A stretch of DNA of 64,000 nt from Arachis hypogaea (Eukaryota > Streptophyta > Magnoliopsida > Fabales > Fabaceae), in assembly GCF_003086295.3 (NCBI RefSeq), contig NC_092054.1, positions 17,991,878-18,055,877 of the forward strand. The letters run 5' to 3'. Numbering within the stretch: the first letter of the stretch is position 1; every line of letters begins with the position of its first letter. Shown in pieces: positions 23,782 through 35,029 of the stretch. The notes under the pieces are model-generated. The model did no database searches. It was given only the letters and a program-made list of their open reading frames with translations, and was not told the DNA's origin. Made by a program: the position numbers and the translations under genes.

Positions 23782-24419
23782 AATTTTTTTTTTGAATTGG
23801 TGTGAATTTTATATAGTTTATATTTCAAACTTTAGGCCCGAAAAAGATCGCAATAGTAATGAAAAGAAGATGATTAAGAACTTAGAAGAGATGATGAAAA
23901 ATTATACATTCTGCATTTGAATTTTTCAAATAAAAAAAGCTGAAATGAAAGTTTTACAAGACCACACTACAAGAAAAAAGGCCTATGGCCACGCTTTTTT
24001 CTTGCCACGCTTCAAAAGCGTGGCCAAAAGTGGTCAATGGCCACACTTTTATGAGGGTGGTGATAGATTAGAGATTTGGCCACTTTTTTTTTGCCACGCT
24101 TCAAAAGCGTGGCGAAAAAGATCAATGGCCATGCTTTTGTAAGGGTGGCAATTGATTAGAGAAACGGCCACGTTTTTTTTCTGCCACGCTTCAAAAGCGT
24201 GGCCATAAAGAGAAACAAGGACGTTTTAAAAGCGTGGCGACAGGGTTTCATTACGGCCACGCTTACAAAACGTGGCCATATCCTGGTACTCTTTTGGCAC
24301 GCTTTAAAAGCGTGGCCAAAAGTTTTTTTTCTGCCACGCTTCGAAAGCGTGGCCGTAGAGTGAAACAACGACATTTTATAAGCGTGGCGAGAGGGTCCCA
24401 ACCCATTGACTATAACCCG

Positions 24420-24728
24420 GCCCCAAACCCGGTCCCCAACCTATTGACACTAACCCTAATCTTCGAAAACCACTCTTTCACCTTCGAAACCACTCGCCTG
24501 GAAGAGCTCCTCCCAACCTTCGCCCTTCGCCGTCGTCACTCGAAACCACTTCTTCTTCATCTTCTTAATCTTCATCTTCGTCTTCATACTCTTCTTCTCT
24601 TTCTTGTTCTTCTACCGATCTTTCTGGATCTCTCTGTTCACATTCGAGCTCCACCAAACATGGGCGACGGCAAGGTCAAGCTCGCCGACGATCTCTTCTT
24701 TTCCAAGCCCTCCGATTCCAAAGGTCTG
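24420..24728 (+). pseudogene. Captured first exon, perhaps from a GYF-domain protein gene
   Basis: A C-rich leader (CTTCGAAACCACTC, CTCTTCTTC runs) precedes an ATG at 24660 in good context. The exon reads MGDGKVKLADDLFFSKPSDS followed by K and a GT donor. The MGDGKV, DDLF and SKPSDS wording resembles the extreme N-terminus of plant GYF-domain proteins (translation-repressor adaptors), from memory only. The GYF domain itself is not seen downstream. The 197-codon frame that spans this region runs on into the intron and the subterminal repeats and is not a gene. The identity is tentative. Confidence 0.4.
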
Positions 24729-26397
24729 ATCGATTTTCCCTTCCAACGCTTCTTTTTTTTATTTTTTCGATTTTTTCTGTTGTTTTTACTTTTAGGGCTT
24801 TCCCTTTCCATTTCCATTTTCCCCTGATTCGTTCTCTCTGTCAATCGCATGCTCAACACGCATGTTCCTTCTTGGTCACAATATTAGCGTTGTTTGCGAT
24901 GCTGTGGACGTGCATGGTTTTTTTCTGGAATGAAAAAGCCACAAAGGTGCACTCTGTTTTGGTTATGACTTGAGCATTGTTTTAGTTTGGGCTAAAATCG
25001 GAAAAAAATAGTGTGTTTTCTTGCTGGTTTTGGTATTCCATTTATTCTCACTGTTTTTTTCCTTTCGCCTAAAAAATATTTGGGGATTAATGCATGATAA
25101 CAGATAACTGATTACAATGCGGGTTAAATCACACAAAATGGTAATTATGTAGATCTTATAAGGATATAGTAATTGAGGACAAATAATTAGTCTGGTTGTG
25201 TTTGTACAAAAAATTCAATGGAAAGTGATGGTGTAATTGTCAATATACATTTGATCAACGTGGCCACTCTAAATTTTCTACAAAACCAACTGTGATATCA
25301 ATAAGTGATGGTTCTGTTTTATGTATTTCTCTTGTGCTCTTTTGGTTGATGCCTTCTATTTTGAATTCCATCTCTTTCATCGCCTGAAGAGTTTCAGATG
25401 GAAAATTTCAAACTTGATTATATCAATAAGTTCCACATTTTCACCACTAATGGCCTTCTTTATTATTAGCTTTCCCCTGAAGAGGTTTTAAGTTACTGAC
25501 TTTATATGATGTCATTTCTATTGTTGGACTGTGACTTCGTGAATGAATTTTAAGATAATCATACAATCGTGTTACTTATCAATACTTGATATGATGTCGT
25601 TTATTTGAACTAATTAATTAACTTTATTCTTGTTCAGCATGGCAGTCTCGGGGAACTTGTCCAAGATTCTGTTAAGAGCCACTACTTATTAGTTCAACTG
25701 TTTATTTATTATTGTTAACTGCTTCCATAGTTGTTTATTTTTTGTTGTTGCTTCCATAGTTCAACTAGTTGATTTGTTCTCTTTGTTTGGTTCTTATCTG
25801 TTTTGATTTTAATTACATATAATGTTGATTTGTTATCCACCTCATGACTTGTTAGTTTCTTGTTGTTGGCCTATTATTTCTAAGTATCTAAGTTCTGTTC
25901 ATCCAAAAAACACCAACCCCATTCATAATAACTCTCTAACCTACCATCCATTCCTACAACAGAAATTTAAGAGCACAACCTGTTTGAGAAAAGGTTTCAC
26001 AGAAAATGAAACACGAGCCTCTTCATTTGTAACATAACACCATCTCTACTGTTATAGAGACTCTATATTATTGTGGCTGAGAAAAAAAAAACACTTATAC
26101 ATATCAATATTTTTGGCAATGGAAGATTCAAGCAAGATACTAAGAAGATCTATTAATTGTTTTCTTCAAAACTATCACTATTTTACCTCAACAGTAAATG
26201 CGGTAAATCATTTTATTGTGAAGCAACTTCTCATTTTAGTTTTCGTAATTTTTCATGCCTAAACCTAACAGGGCTAAAGCTCAGGATTCTTGATTATATA
26301 GATGTTTAAACTCTGGAGTATCTTTCTCTAACAATAGCTATATCACCTAATATTTGACTTAAATGTGAAATGAAACCATGATAAGCATATGCATATA

Positions 26398-27165
26398 GGC
26401 ATCGCTCGAGTTATTGTCATTCTAGTCGCCCAATTCAGCTTAGTCAAGCTATTGGTTCTATCCAAGCAATTGCCAAGGCATCAAAAGATCAAATTCTGGA
26501 GAACACAAACCTTTCTGCTGAGAAGGCAGAGATGATTTCAAGGTTTCTGAGGGACTCCAAGTTTTACTCTTCTCCCAAGTTTTACAACAATAAATAATAA
26601 TGGAAAGTGAGTATCTCCTTCTAATTCCTTTATCTGGTTAGCTTCAATGAGTCAACACACAAGGTATTAACTGATTATCAAGCTGCTGCAGTGACTCTCT
26701 TAGCGCTATTATCAGCTGCACCTGGTGATGTGAGTATTACTTATCATGCTTGCTTGCTTGTTGCATTTTGTTCATCTATTGGCTAAGCTTGATTTTAGAA
26801 TAATAATGTTCATCTCTTGGTTGCTATTCTTGATTCTTGATTTTCGTTATGATTTTTTACTGCTTCTATTTTTTCCTGTTTTGTACTTGATTTTTGGTTC
26901 TTGATTTTTCCCTGCATCTATTTTTCATTGCTCATTTCTGTTCTTGTATTCTGTCTGCATCTATTTTTCACTGTCAGTTTCTGTTCTGTTCTTGATTCTT
27001 GATTTTTGTTGATTTTTCTATCTGTAAAGTTATGAATTTTGGACTATTCTGTTTTAATATATCTATTGCTAACATTTTGAACTTGTTCTTCTGATCCTAA
27101 TGCATTGGCCAAATGGCAGATACTCAACCGATTGCATGATATAAATGAGACTATGTACTATACGG
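26398..27165 (+). pseudogene. Captured exons of unidentified gene(s)
   Basis: Three exon-like pieces appear. About 26399-26597 (after acceptor TGCATATAG) encodes [40 protein letters not shown] and LRDSKFYSS, then a stop. 26665-26730 encodes VLTDYQAAAVTLLALLSAAP then GD before GTGAGT. About 27119-27165 encodes ILNRLHDINETMYYT before GTATGTTC. The amino-acid composition and splice borders look like real plant exons, but I do not recognise the protein. They may come from one gene, because the order and phase are plausible. Confidence 0.4.
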
Positions 27166-28201
27166 TATGTTCAGAGTTTTCTGCCTCATTCCTTTGTTAA
27201 CTAACCAATTTAGGCAGAGATATTGATTGATGATTATTTAGCTTTCAATATTTTCCGTCCTTACAAAATGATGAAGAAAGTGATCAAGGTCTCTATAACA
27301 TGTGGCATGTAAAACTGCATAGAATTTAAGACAAAATGGTATGCTACTGTTCCAACTAACATTTGCTGTTCTTGAGATGTCAAAATATAATGTCACTCTA
27401 CGTCACTAGCAGAATCCCAACTTGGTTTGGGGGCACTGAATGATGCAGCTCACTTCCCACATGCAAGATTTAGTTTAACTGTTCAAGTCAGTTAGAAAAT
27501 GATCCCACATTCAGTTATATCAGCCGAAAAAGAATCATGCCTATTAGTAGAATTGAATGGAACTGAGTAATTCAACTCATTATTACATTTGTCATCGAAT
27601 TCTATTGAGACTCAAACTCTTTTTCCCTTTCCCTTCCTCTCATTCCCTTCTTCTTCTTCCTACCCTAGACTCTAAACATTTACCTTACAGAAAAGTATAG
27701 GTTTTTAAAGGTAGTGTAACATTGGAAAATGAATTTCCAGGATGCATGAGCAGCAGAAAAGCATTATTATCAACAGAGCATTAATAAAGAGGGTAAAACA
27801 AGATATAAAAGCTGTGAGTAAATGTAATTTAGAATAAATTGAGAGATAAAGCAGGCACAGAAAGTTTGGTTTTGGTGTGAACTTTGTTTCAGTTGTGCCA
27901 TGTGTGTGTTCCGAGTTTTGGTTAACTTTTTCTTTCTTTGATAGGCGAGTGTTTTGGAATTGTTCAATGTATATTGTGTGTTTAGTCAAATTGATTTGCT
28001 GATATATGCAGAGAGTGTGCTATCCTGCAATACCAATGGAAGCCCTGTCATCAGTGGGATCTGCAATAGAAAACTGTTTAATTTAATTTTAAGCTGCGCA
28101 GGTTTAGCTTTTGAATGCATTATTTTAGCTATCAAATTTAATTTTGTTAAGAAAATTGCTTACCCTGTCTCTGTTTCTGTTGCTGTTCTCATTTACTTCA
28201 G

Positions 28202-28524
28202 ATTATAATTAAAATTGCTGCCGAGAATGGTGTTCGAAAAATTTTGATTGGACAGTAAGTATCTTAATCATTTGAATTTTTCAATGAATCTTTCTAAAAC
28301 AAATATGAAGAACTTTGTAACACAAGATGGCAGTAAATGACATCATCATAAGGATAAAAAATCTTTGATGGACTAGGGCATCACCTTATTGTTCACAATC
28401 CTCTAGTGTGTATTATTATTAGCATGACTCTCTTAATAGAAATTTAGGACAACTTATCTTTCTAATACGGGAAGGTATATTGTCAACACCAGCTATTCCT
28501 GCTGTGATAAGGAAGCAGAAGGCA
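28202..28524 (+). pseudogene. Phosphoglucomutase fragment (two exons), captured
   Basis: 28202-28255 encodes IIIKIAAENGVRKILIGQ just after a CAG acceptor. 28471-28524 encodes EGILSTPAIPAVIRKQKA. Together they read like the first domain of plant alpha-phosphoglucomutase, in the plastid-type wording QIIIKIA, NGV, ILVGQ, EGILSTPAVSAVIRKRKA. That segment lies just before the active-site TASHNP motif in the family. The enzyme interconverts glucose-1- and glucose-6-phosphate in starch and sucrose metabolism. The active-site Ser segment and the rest of the roughly 600-residue protein are absent, so this is a non-functional capture inside the CACTA element. Confidence 0.65.
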
Positions 28525-28632
28525 AGCCAATCTAATTAACCCCTTTTTATCTTAGTCCTGGTGCGTTGGGTTATTTTTTGCTGTAAAATATATAATGATT
28601 CCTATTTATTGATTGATTTTTTATGTTTGCAG

Positions 28633-28802
28633 ACTGATTTGAGGTTCCAGAACCTTGCTATCCTTGCTTTCCACAAAGCTGCTGAAGCCTACTTGGTTGG
28701 TTTGTTTGAGGACACCAACTTGTGTGCCATCCATGCCAAAAGGTCACCGTAATGCCCAAAGACATTCAACTTGCTCGCCGCATCCGTGGTGAACATGCTT
28801 AG
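28633..28802 (+). pseudogene. Histone H3, last exon, captured and frameshifted
   Basis: After the acceptor TTTGCAG the exon reads [20 protein letters not shown], then [17 protein letters not shown]. After loss of one base near 28742 it continues one frame over as [17 protein letters not shown] and a stop at 28800-28802. This is the C-terminal half of the histone fold of H3, beginning at the intron site typical of plant H3.3 genes. Substitutions in the QSHAVLALQEAAE segment (here [13 protein letters not shown]) and the frameshift show decay or relaxed constraint. The N-terminal tail and first half are absent. The fragment lies inside the CACTA element next to phosphoglucomutase exons. Confidence 0.88.
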
Positions 28803-29540
28803 GCTGATTGATTTCATGCTTCTTGATCGCTTCGGAATACACCTTGTGTTACTAGTTTAGTATTGTTCAAGTTTCCTATGCCATTGTATAGTTCTTGACA
28901 ATCTTTTAGGTTTCAATTGATGTCTTTAGAATGATTATTTTGGTTATGGTACAGTAGATCATAGAAAGATACTACAAATGGAATGATTTGATTACTGGTG
29001 TAAGACAGTTTATTTTGGATTTAGCTCTTAATAATTAATATTAACTTTGATACAATTCTGAATGTGTTGGGTATTTGATATGTGAACTTCAGTAGAATTT
29101 CTTTCTCAACATGACAGCAATGATAGAGCTTTGTGATTTAACGGCCGTATCTCTTGTTATTGCCACGCTTTAAAAGCGTGGCCGTATCTATCCCTATTGC
29201 CACGTTTTAAAAGCGTGGCCGTATCTACCCCTATTGCCACGCTTAGCTTTAAAAGCGTGGCCGTATCTCCCTCTATTGCCACGCTTCCAAAGCGTGGCTG
29301 TATCTCCTTCTATTGCCACGCTTTAAAAGCGTGGCCGTATCTTCCACCTATGGCCACGCTTTAAAGCGTGGCCATATCTTTCACCTATGGTCACGCTTTT
29401 AAACGTGACAATCTATAAAAAGCGTGGCAAAGAAAAAAGCGTGGCGATAAGTTTGAAAAAGCGTGGCAACAAAGCAACCGCCACCCTTGTAGAGGCCACC
29501 CTTTCAAAAGCGTGGCAATAGACATATTTTCTTGTAGTGA

Positions 29541-30740
29541 CCTTATATATAACAGTGCTAAATAGATTCTATTTTACTGCCTATAACAAAATTCTATTTT
29601 CAGCAAATAGGCTTCGTTTGGTTTATGTCCATGACTACTAGAGACATAGGCATGCGGTGAAATGTGTATACCGTTTGTTTGTTGAAATACAAAATTTTAA
29701 TGAACACGGTTATACATAGATGTACGTAAAATACATGTATTTTGTGTATCTTCTATTCTCCTTCAAGCTATGACACTAAGACATAATTCATAAAACACAA
29801 TTTTTTTCAATTTTATCCCCGGTTATTTTTTAAAATTCTAATTTTATCCTTTACCCTAACCCCAGAACTTTCCCTCATCTCCAATTCATTCCACCTTCCT
29901 ACTTTTATTCTACTTTTGTCTTCTCCTTCCACCATTGTCACCACCACCACTACCGGTGTCACCACCGTCTCTCTCATTTGTTCGCCTCTCTTCCTCTCTT
30001 CTGCATTCTCTCTTCCTTCTTCGCCATCCCCATCTCCCTCTCAGCGTTGTTGTCGTCACCATCGTTGTGCTGCCTCCTCTGCCATCACCGTCGTCATCTC
30101 TGTCGTCGTGCCGCCTCCAGATCTGCCTTGACCCACCCCTCTTCTCCGTCACTTGTGTGGATGCCTCTGTTGTCTCGCCTTGCTTCCAGATCTACCTTCA
30201 CCCACCTCTGTTGTCTCTGTTGGCTCGTGCCAGTGCTGATGTTACCGTTGCCTTTTCCTGTATATAGATCTGTCTTCACTGCCTCCATATCTGTTTTTCA
30301 AATTGTGTTTGTTTTTCTATATTTTTTTATTACCCATTATTCTTTTTGAGTGGATATATTTTGTTCACGTTTCTTTTTTTTCTTGAATCTCTGTCTTAAT
30401 TTTTTATATATACAAAAATTATCGATTTGATTATTGGATTAAAAATTTTGATGATATTTCATAGTTATTTAAGTTGAAGTTAAAAAATTAACGACAATGA
30501 TAATGGAAAGCAATACTAGTAATAGTGTTGCAGTGACAGAGATAAATATAATATTTGTTTTCAGATCAACGTATCTTATACATCATCACCAAATATAATA
30601 AAAAAATTATGTATTTTATATTTATATCTTATTATATATTTATGTCTTAAAGACACTATCCAAACACTGCCATATATAAAAGTGCTAACATATTCTATTT
30701 TATTGTATATAACAACATTATGTTTTCAGCAAATTAACTA
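29541..30740. repeat. ~1.06-kb block flanked by ~67-bp imperfect direct repeats
   Basis: The flanks 29541-29608 and 30670-30738 share CAGTGCTAAxAxATTCTATTT-like wording, TATAACAA and TTTTCAGCAAAT. Between them is a block starting GCTTCGTTTGGTTTATGTCC and ending GTCTTAAAGACACTATCCAAA, with weak inverted similarity at its ends (GTTTGGT against ATCCAAAC). The interior has a CT-rich tract (29880-30230) read as Ser/Pro or Arg/Gly frames that are not genes. It is probably a non-autonomous transposon. The long direct repeat is too large to be a target duplication. Confidence 0.5.
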
Positions 30741-31800
30741 GATACTCTCAAGTTCACTCAACTAACTAACTAACCAAACATACTTTCTACTATTCCATTA
30801 AGACTTTTAATTTAAATTATAAAAATTTTGATATCATATTATAAAATTATTTATTTAAAATTTTTAAATTAAAAAAATATATAAATAATTATACCTCTAA
30901 TAACAGTATAACAATATGTTAAGATACAATTTGACGTATAGTGATTATATATGTATGTATTAATGTATACATAACAAATACACATAGGTAACGACTAGTG
31001 AGTCTATATTCATGAAATATTCGATATATGTCAAGTTGAAATTATATGTCTAGTAGATCGATAAAATACATATTTTGTTTTCAAAATAACTATCTAATGT
31101 TAATTAGTGCATGCATGATTAAGAAAATTATAAGCATCTTGGTGTTAGATAAACTAAACAATATACTTGTACAAAATTATCCTTAACAAATATTAATCTT
31201 TTTTATATATGCTTATCCTTTCTTTTCCTTTATTCTCTTTCTTTCACTGACTTATCAGTGTTACTGGTGAAAATTAATTAATTAATTCTGTCTGATGTTT
31301 TTTTTTTTTAAATAGACACTTATTTTAAACAAAATAAAATCAAAATAATAAAATAGACAACAAGTAAGACCCCAAAGAAAGTATTATATGTAAGATAAGA
31401 AAAAGTTTAATATAAAATATAGAGGCAGTTTTAAAAAAAAAATCTAAAAAAAATGATTACTATCTAGAAATTGCACATTAAACATTCGAGTAACTTATTT
31501 TTGGCGTAGAAATAATTGATCGGAATTTAGGATAATTGTCATCACCAATTAATTAATAGATGAATTAATCAATGATATTACATATATAAATATTTTTATA
31601 ATTAAATTTAACCTAATAAAAAAAATATACGTACTTATTTTTTTTTATTAATATTATTGCACAAAAATATTTATTCATAATACAAAAATTCTTGTATATG
31701 ACACAAATTTATTAAAGGATAAAAATTTTTGTATATAATACATAAATATTTATACCTAACCTATAAATTTTTACACGGTATATAAATTTTTTTTATAAAT
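30741..31800. other. AT-rich spacer
   Basis: Nothing beyond A/T runs was recognised. There is no open frame with family features. Confidence 0.6.
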
Positions 31801-31804
31801 GTAT

Positions 31805-32112
31805 TTTATTAGTTAAGTAAATCAATATTTTGAATATGATTTTTTAAAAATTTTCGTGCTATGCACTAAAATTTTTGAGTTGTACAAAAAACTTTATGTT
31901 ATGTACATATTTTGTTAGTTAAAAGTCAATGTTTTAAGCATGTGATCTTTTAAAATTTTGTGTACTAGGTATTAAAATTTTTATGTTATGCATTGAAATT
32001 TTTATATTGTGTGCAATTTGTTAGTTAGGTATCAATAATCTGTACATATGGTTCTTTAAAAATTTGTATTGTGCACCATATTTTATATATTGTACGTTAA
32101 AATTTATGTGGT
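31805..32112. repeat. Tandem repeat, about three units of ~105 bp
   Basis: Units start near 31806, 31911 and 32017, each opening with TTTGTTAGTTA or TTTATTAGTTA. They continue with a TCAATxTT, a CATxTGxTxTTTTAAAA and an AAAATTTTTATGTT block. The units are diverged. The array ends about 70 bp left of the third CACTA element. Confidence 0.6.
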
Positions 32113-32559
32113 CTAATTTTTCGAACATGTATAGAGTAAAAAAAGAAAATGACAGATAAAGATGATGAGGATGTTGATGTCACTACAAAAAAAATAATAT
32201 TTGTAATAAAAAAATTGTTACAAAAAATCGAAATTTTGAAATAAAAGGATTTTATAACAAAAAAAAGGGTCGTTGCAATATGTCCCGTTACAAAAAGTTT
32301 TTGTAACAAAAAATAAAACTGTTACAATTTAAAGTGATATTTTGTAACAAATTTTTCTGATACAAAAAATCAGAAGTCGTTACAAGAGTGGTAACAAATT
32401 TTGATATTCAAGCTATTTTTGGTGACAATCTATTTTTTTCTATCATAAAATTTTGTTACAAAATGTAACTTGATTTTGTAACATATTTTTTCTTTAGTTA
32501 CAAAAGTAAAATAATTATTTTGTAACAATTTTTTTAATACAAATTGCATGCATAATTTA

Positions 32560-34500
32560 CTAAATTATTTTTTTAATTAACTAATATATTAACTATTTTA
32601 CTAAGTCAGTCTACATTTATATAATATGTAAAAACATACATAATTCAAACATGCCTTATTTATCTAACATTGTTTTAAAACAAAATAACATTAGTGAGTA
32701 CATTGATTAGTTCTACAAGTTATATGTCTTGCACAAGTTCAACCAAAAGTTAAAAGTTCTAACATAGATTAGTGTCTCTATGAATCAAAATATTCTTGAG
32801 CCCTCAAGGTAGCATGTGGTCACCATTTTAGCACTCCTGTAAATAAGAAAAACCGAAACAAAAAATTAGGTGCATAGTTCCTTAAGTTAAAAAATTTTCT
32901 AAATTTTCAAAATAAGCAAGTTTGTATTTACTTCTCAACAATTCAAAATGTCAAAACAAGTGATACACATGTATGTGTAGAGCACATAATCAAGTAAATA
33001 TCAATCACAAGAAAGTGGCATAAATTAAAACAATTTAGTGTTGACTAAATTAGAAACATAAAGAAACATGTAAGTCAAAGAACATTCAAACACCAAATTC
33101 TAATGAAGCATAAAAGTCACAAGGTTGAGACAAGACTTGAAAAATTCATGCCCTATGTGACTTAAGGTAAGTTAGGCATGAATAAAATAAATCAAACTAG
33201 CCACATTGGTAGAAAGAAATCTTCAACCTTGTGAGAGCATGCAAAAGAGGCTTTTTTTTTAAAGAATTTCAAGTTCGTAGTCAATTTGAAAATTCACTTG
33301 AACTATTCAATGCATAGGAGTAATTTAGTATAAAAAAATGGCAAAGAATGTTAAAGGCATGACCACAACTTGCAAAGAAATATCTTGAGGCAATCAGAAA
33401 TCATGTAGCAAACAAGGGTCTATTTTGACACAGAAATTCGTCAAATAGAACTTATTTGCTCAAACAACACAATGCAGTTTAATTGATCAACCAAATAGGA
33501 CAACAACCAAATAGTGAATAACAAAACCCGAAATTTCCAGCTTCCAACAACCAAAATAGTGAAGCACTTAGCCGGATAATCAATTAATTGAGTTTAACAA
33601 CATTTGAAAACCAAAAGCAATTCAATACCAACTTAATCAATTAATTGAATCAAAGATGAATATTGAAAATAGATTAAGATAAATTCTGGTAGCATTTCAG
33701 CAGTAAATTTGCCTATTTCACAATTTCAATCAATCAATTCAAATTTCATATGAATTCTTTGACAGTTAAAAACACAAAAAATCATAATGAATTCATATAA
33801 AGCAAGTAAATAAGCAAATTTCAGCAAGAAAACATGAGGAAACAATTAAAACCAATCCAACCAGCAAGAAGCAGAGCAGCACTAAGCAGAACAGCAATCA
33901 ATGGCCCATCATACAGCACCCAAAATAGTAAAATGAACAAAGGTAATGGATTCAGGCATCATTCTATTCATTGAAGTCAATAACCATTACACTTGCAAGC
34001 AGCAGGGGCACATCAGTTTATCCATTAATTCAACAAAAAATCAATCAAGACAAACTAAACGATTTCAACAACAGATTTATCAATAAAACCAATCTCAGTT
34101 CAGCAACCATCATCTATTCCAACACAAACAACAATAACTCAGCAGCATTTTCTTTCTCATTGAATTTAAGAATCATTTAACAAGCAAGCAATGAGGGGGG
34201 AAAATCAGCAGCAACCAACAGTAAGTATAGAGCAGCAATAACAACTTAATGTGAGAAATTATTCAACAACAAATGCACACACAATGCAATCACTATAAAC
34301 ACAAGTAACTATTCGAAAGGTATTTATGTCATTTCCAACAACATATTACACCAATTGAAACTATGATAACATTAAATGAATTCAAGGACTGAAGCCATAA
34401 ACAATTAACTTTAGAATCAGAAGTTCAGATCTTAACACCATAATCAAATTATTTACCCCAAAAACAGGCACTATTGAGAAGGATTTGCAGCTACGTTTGA
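32560..34500. other. Non-coding interior of the third CACTA element
   Basis: A moderately AT-rich, A/C-biased stretch on the plus strand with CAACAA and CAATCAA wording. On the minus strand it could be the 3' untranslated and intronic part of the captured dehydrogenase gene, but no exon could be recognised. The 69-codon frame at 33971-34180 has no signature. Confidence 0.45.
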
Positions 34501-34616
34501 CACAATCACATCTATATTTCCACACTTATGTAATGTTCAACATCATATTCAACAGCATTCAAACAAATTTTAATAAAGGGTAATGCATTCGATAAAAATG
34601 AATAGAAAAGAGTGAC

Positions 34617-34930
34617 CTGTGCGGTTTTTTGAATCAAATCCTTTCTCTGTTGATCGTTGGAGACATGGCAAACAAGGGCCAAAACTTCAATTCCTTTAGC
34701 CCTAAGTTTCTCTGCAGCCTCTTCAACATTTTGCTGTAGAAACAAGGAAATTGAGTAATGAATATAATTAATTGGAGGCAAAGAGGAAGAGAAAGGGAAA
34801 AGGACCTGCTTGCGAGAAGAGATGACGACGGAAGCACCTTCCAAGCCCAGCCTTTCAGCTATGGCGAAGCCAGTTCCAGACGGCAGAGGCGATATGGAGC
34901 ATTGAGGGGTTCAGCCAGCAGCGGCGGTGG
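34617..34930 (-). pseudogene. Short-chain dehydrogenase/reductase (SDR4-like) fragment, captured
   Basis: On the minus strand a first exon ending at 34806 reads GTGFAIAERLGLEGASVVIS then SRKQ and a GT donor. A second exon, 34733-34617 (exactly 39 codons between AG and GT), reads QNVEEAAEKLRAKGIEVLAL, VCHVSNDQQRKDLIQKTAQ. This is the Rossmann-fold start of an SDR: the G-x-G-F-A-I-A-E-R-L glycine-rich cofactor loop, then the second strand ending SSRK. It matches the plant SDR family member 4 / tropinone-reductase-like group. The NNAG motif, the catalytic Ser-Tyr-Lys and the rest of the roughly 255-residue protein are missing. The first coding residues upstream of GTGFAI are not intact. Confidence 0.8.
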
Positions 34931-35029
34931 CTCCCCATCTTCCCTTCTGTTCGCATTCCCTCACCCTCAGACCAGATCGGCGGCGACTGGGCTCATCAAC
35001 GACATCGGCAATAAACGTCGGGTTTTCTA

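Larger units (their letters stand above)
23965..29539. mobile_element. CACTA element with palindromic subterminal repeats and several captured genes
   Basis: The left end is CACTACAAGAAAAAAGGCC at 23965 and the right end is TTTTCTTGTAGTG at 29539. Both subterminal regions (about 23985-24390 and 29155-29515) are packed with a 20-22 bp near-perfect palindrome, GCCACGCTT joined through A/T bases to AAGCGTGGC, more than ten copies per side counting half-sites. In CACTA elements such arrays bind the element's TnpA-type protein. The 3-bp flanks (CCA left, ACC right) do not match, so no clean target duplication is claimed. No transposase was found. The interior contains intron-exon fragments of at least three host genes. 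Confidence 0.85.

Noticed and set aside
24234..24827. 197-codon plus-strand frame
   Set aside because: It fuses subterminal palindromes, a leader, a captured first exon and intron. The 3' part runs into T-rich intron.
23962..29542. 3-bp target duplication for the second CACTA element
   Set aside because: The flanks are CCA and ACC, which do not match, so no duplication is claimed.
29910..30349. Overlapping Ser/Pro-rich and Arg/Gly-rich frames on both strands
   Set aside because: The CT-rich tract is open in several frames at once, with no conserved motif.
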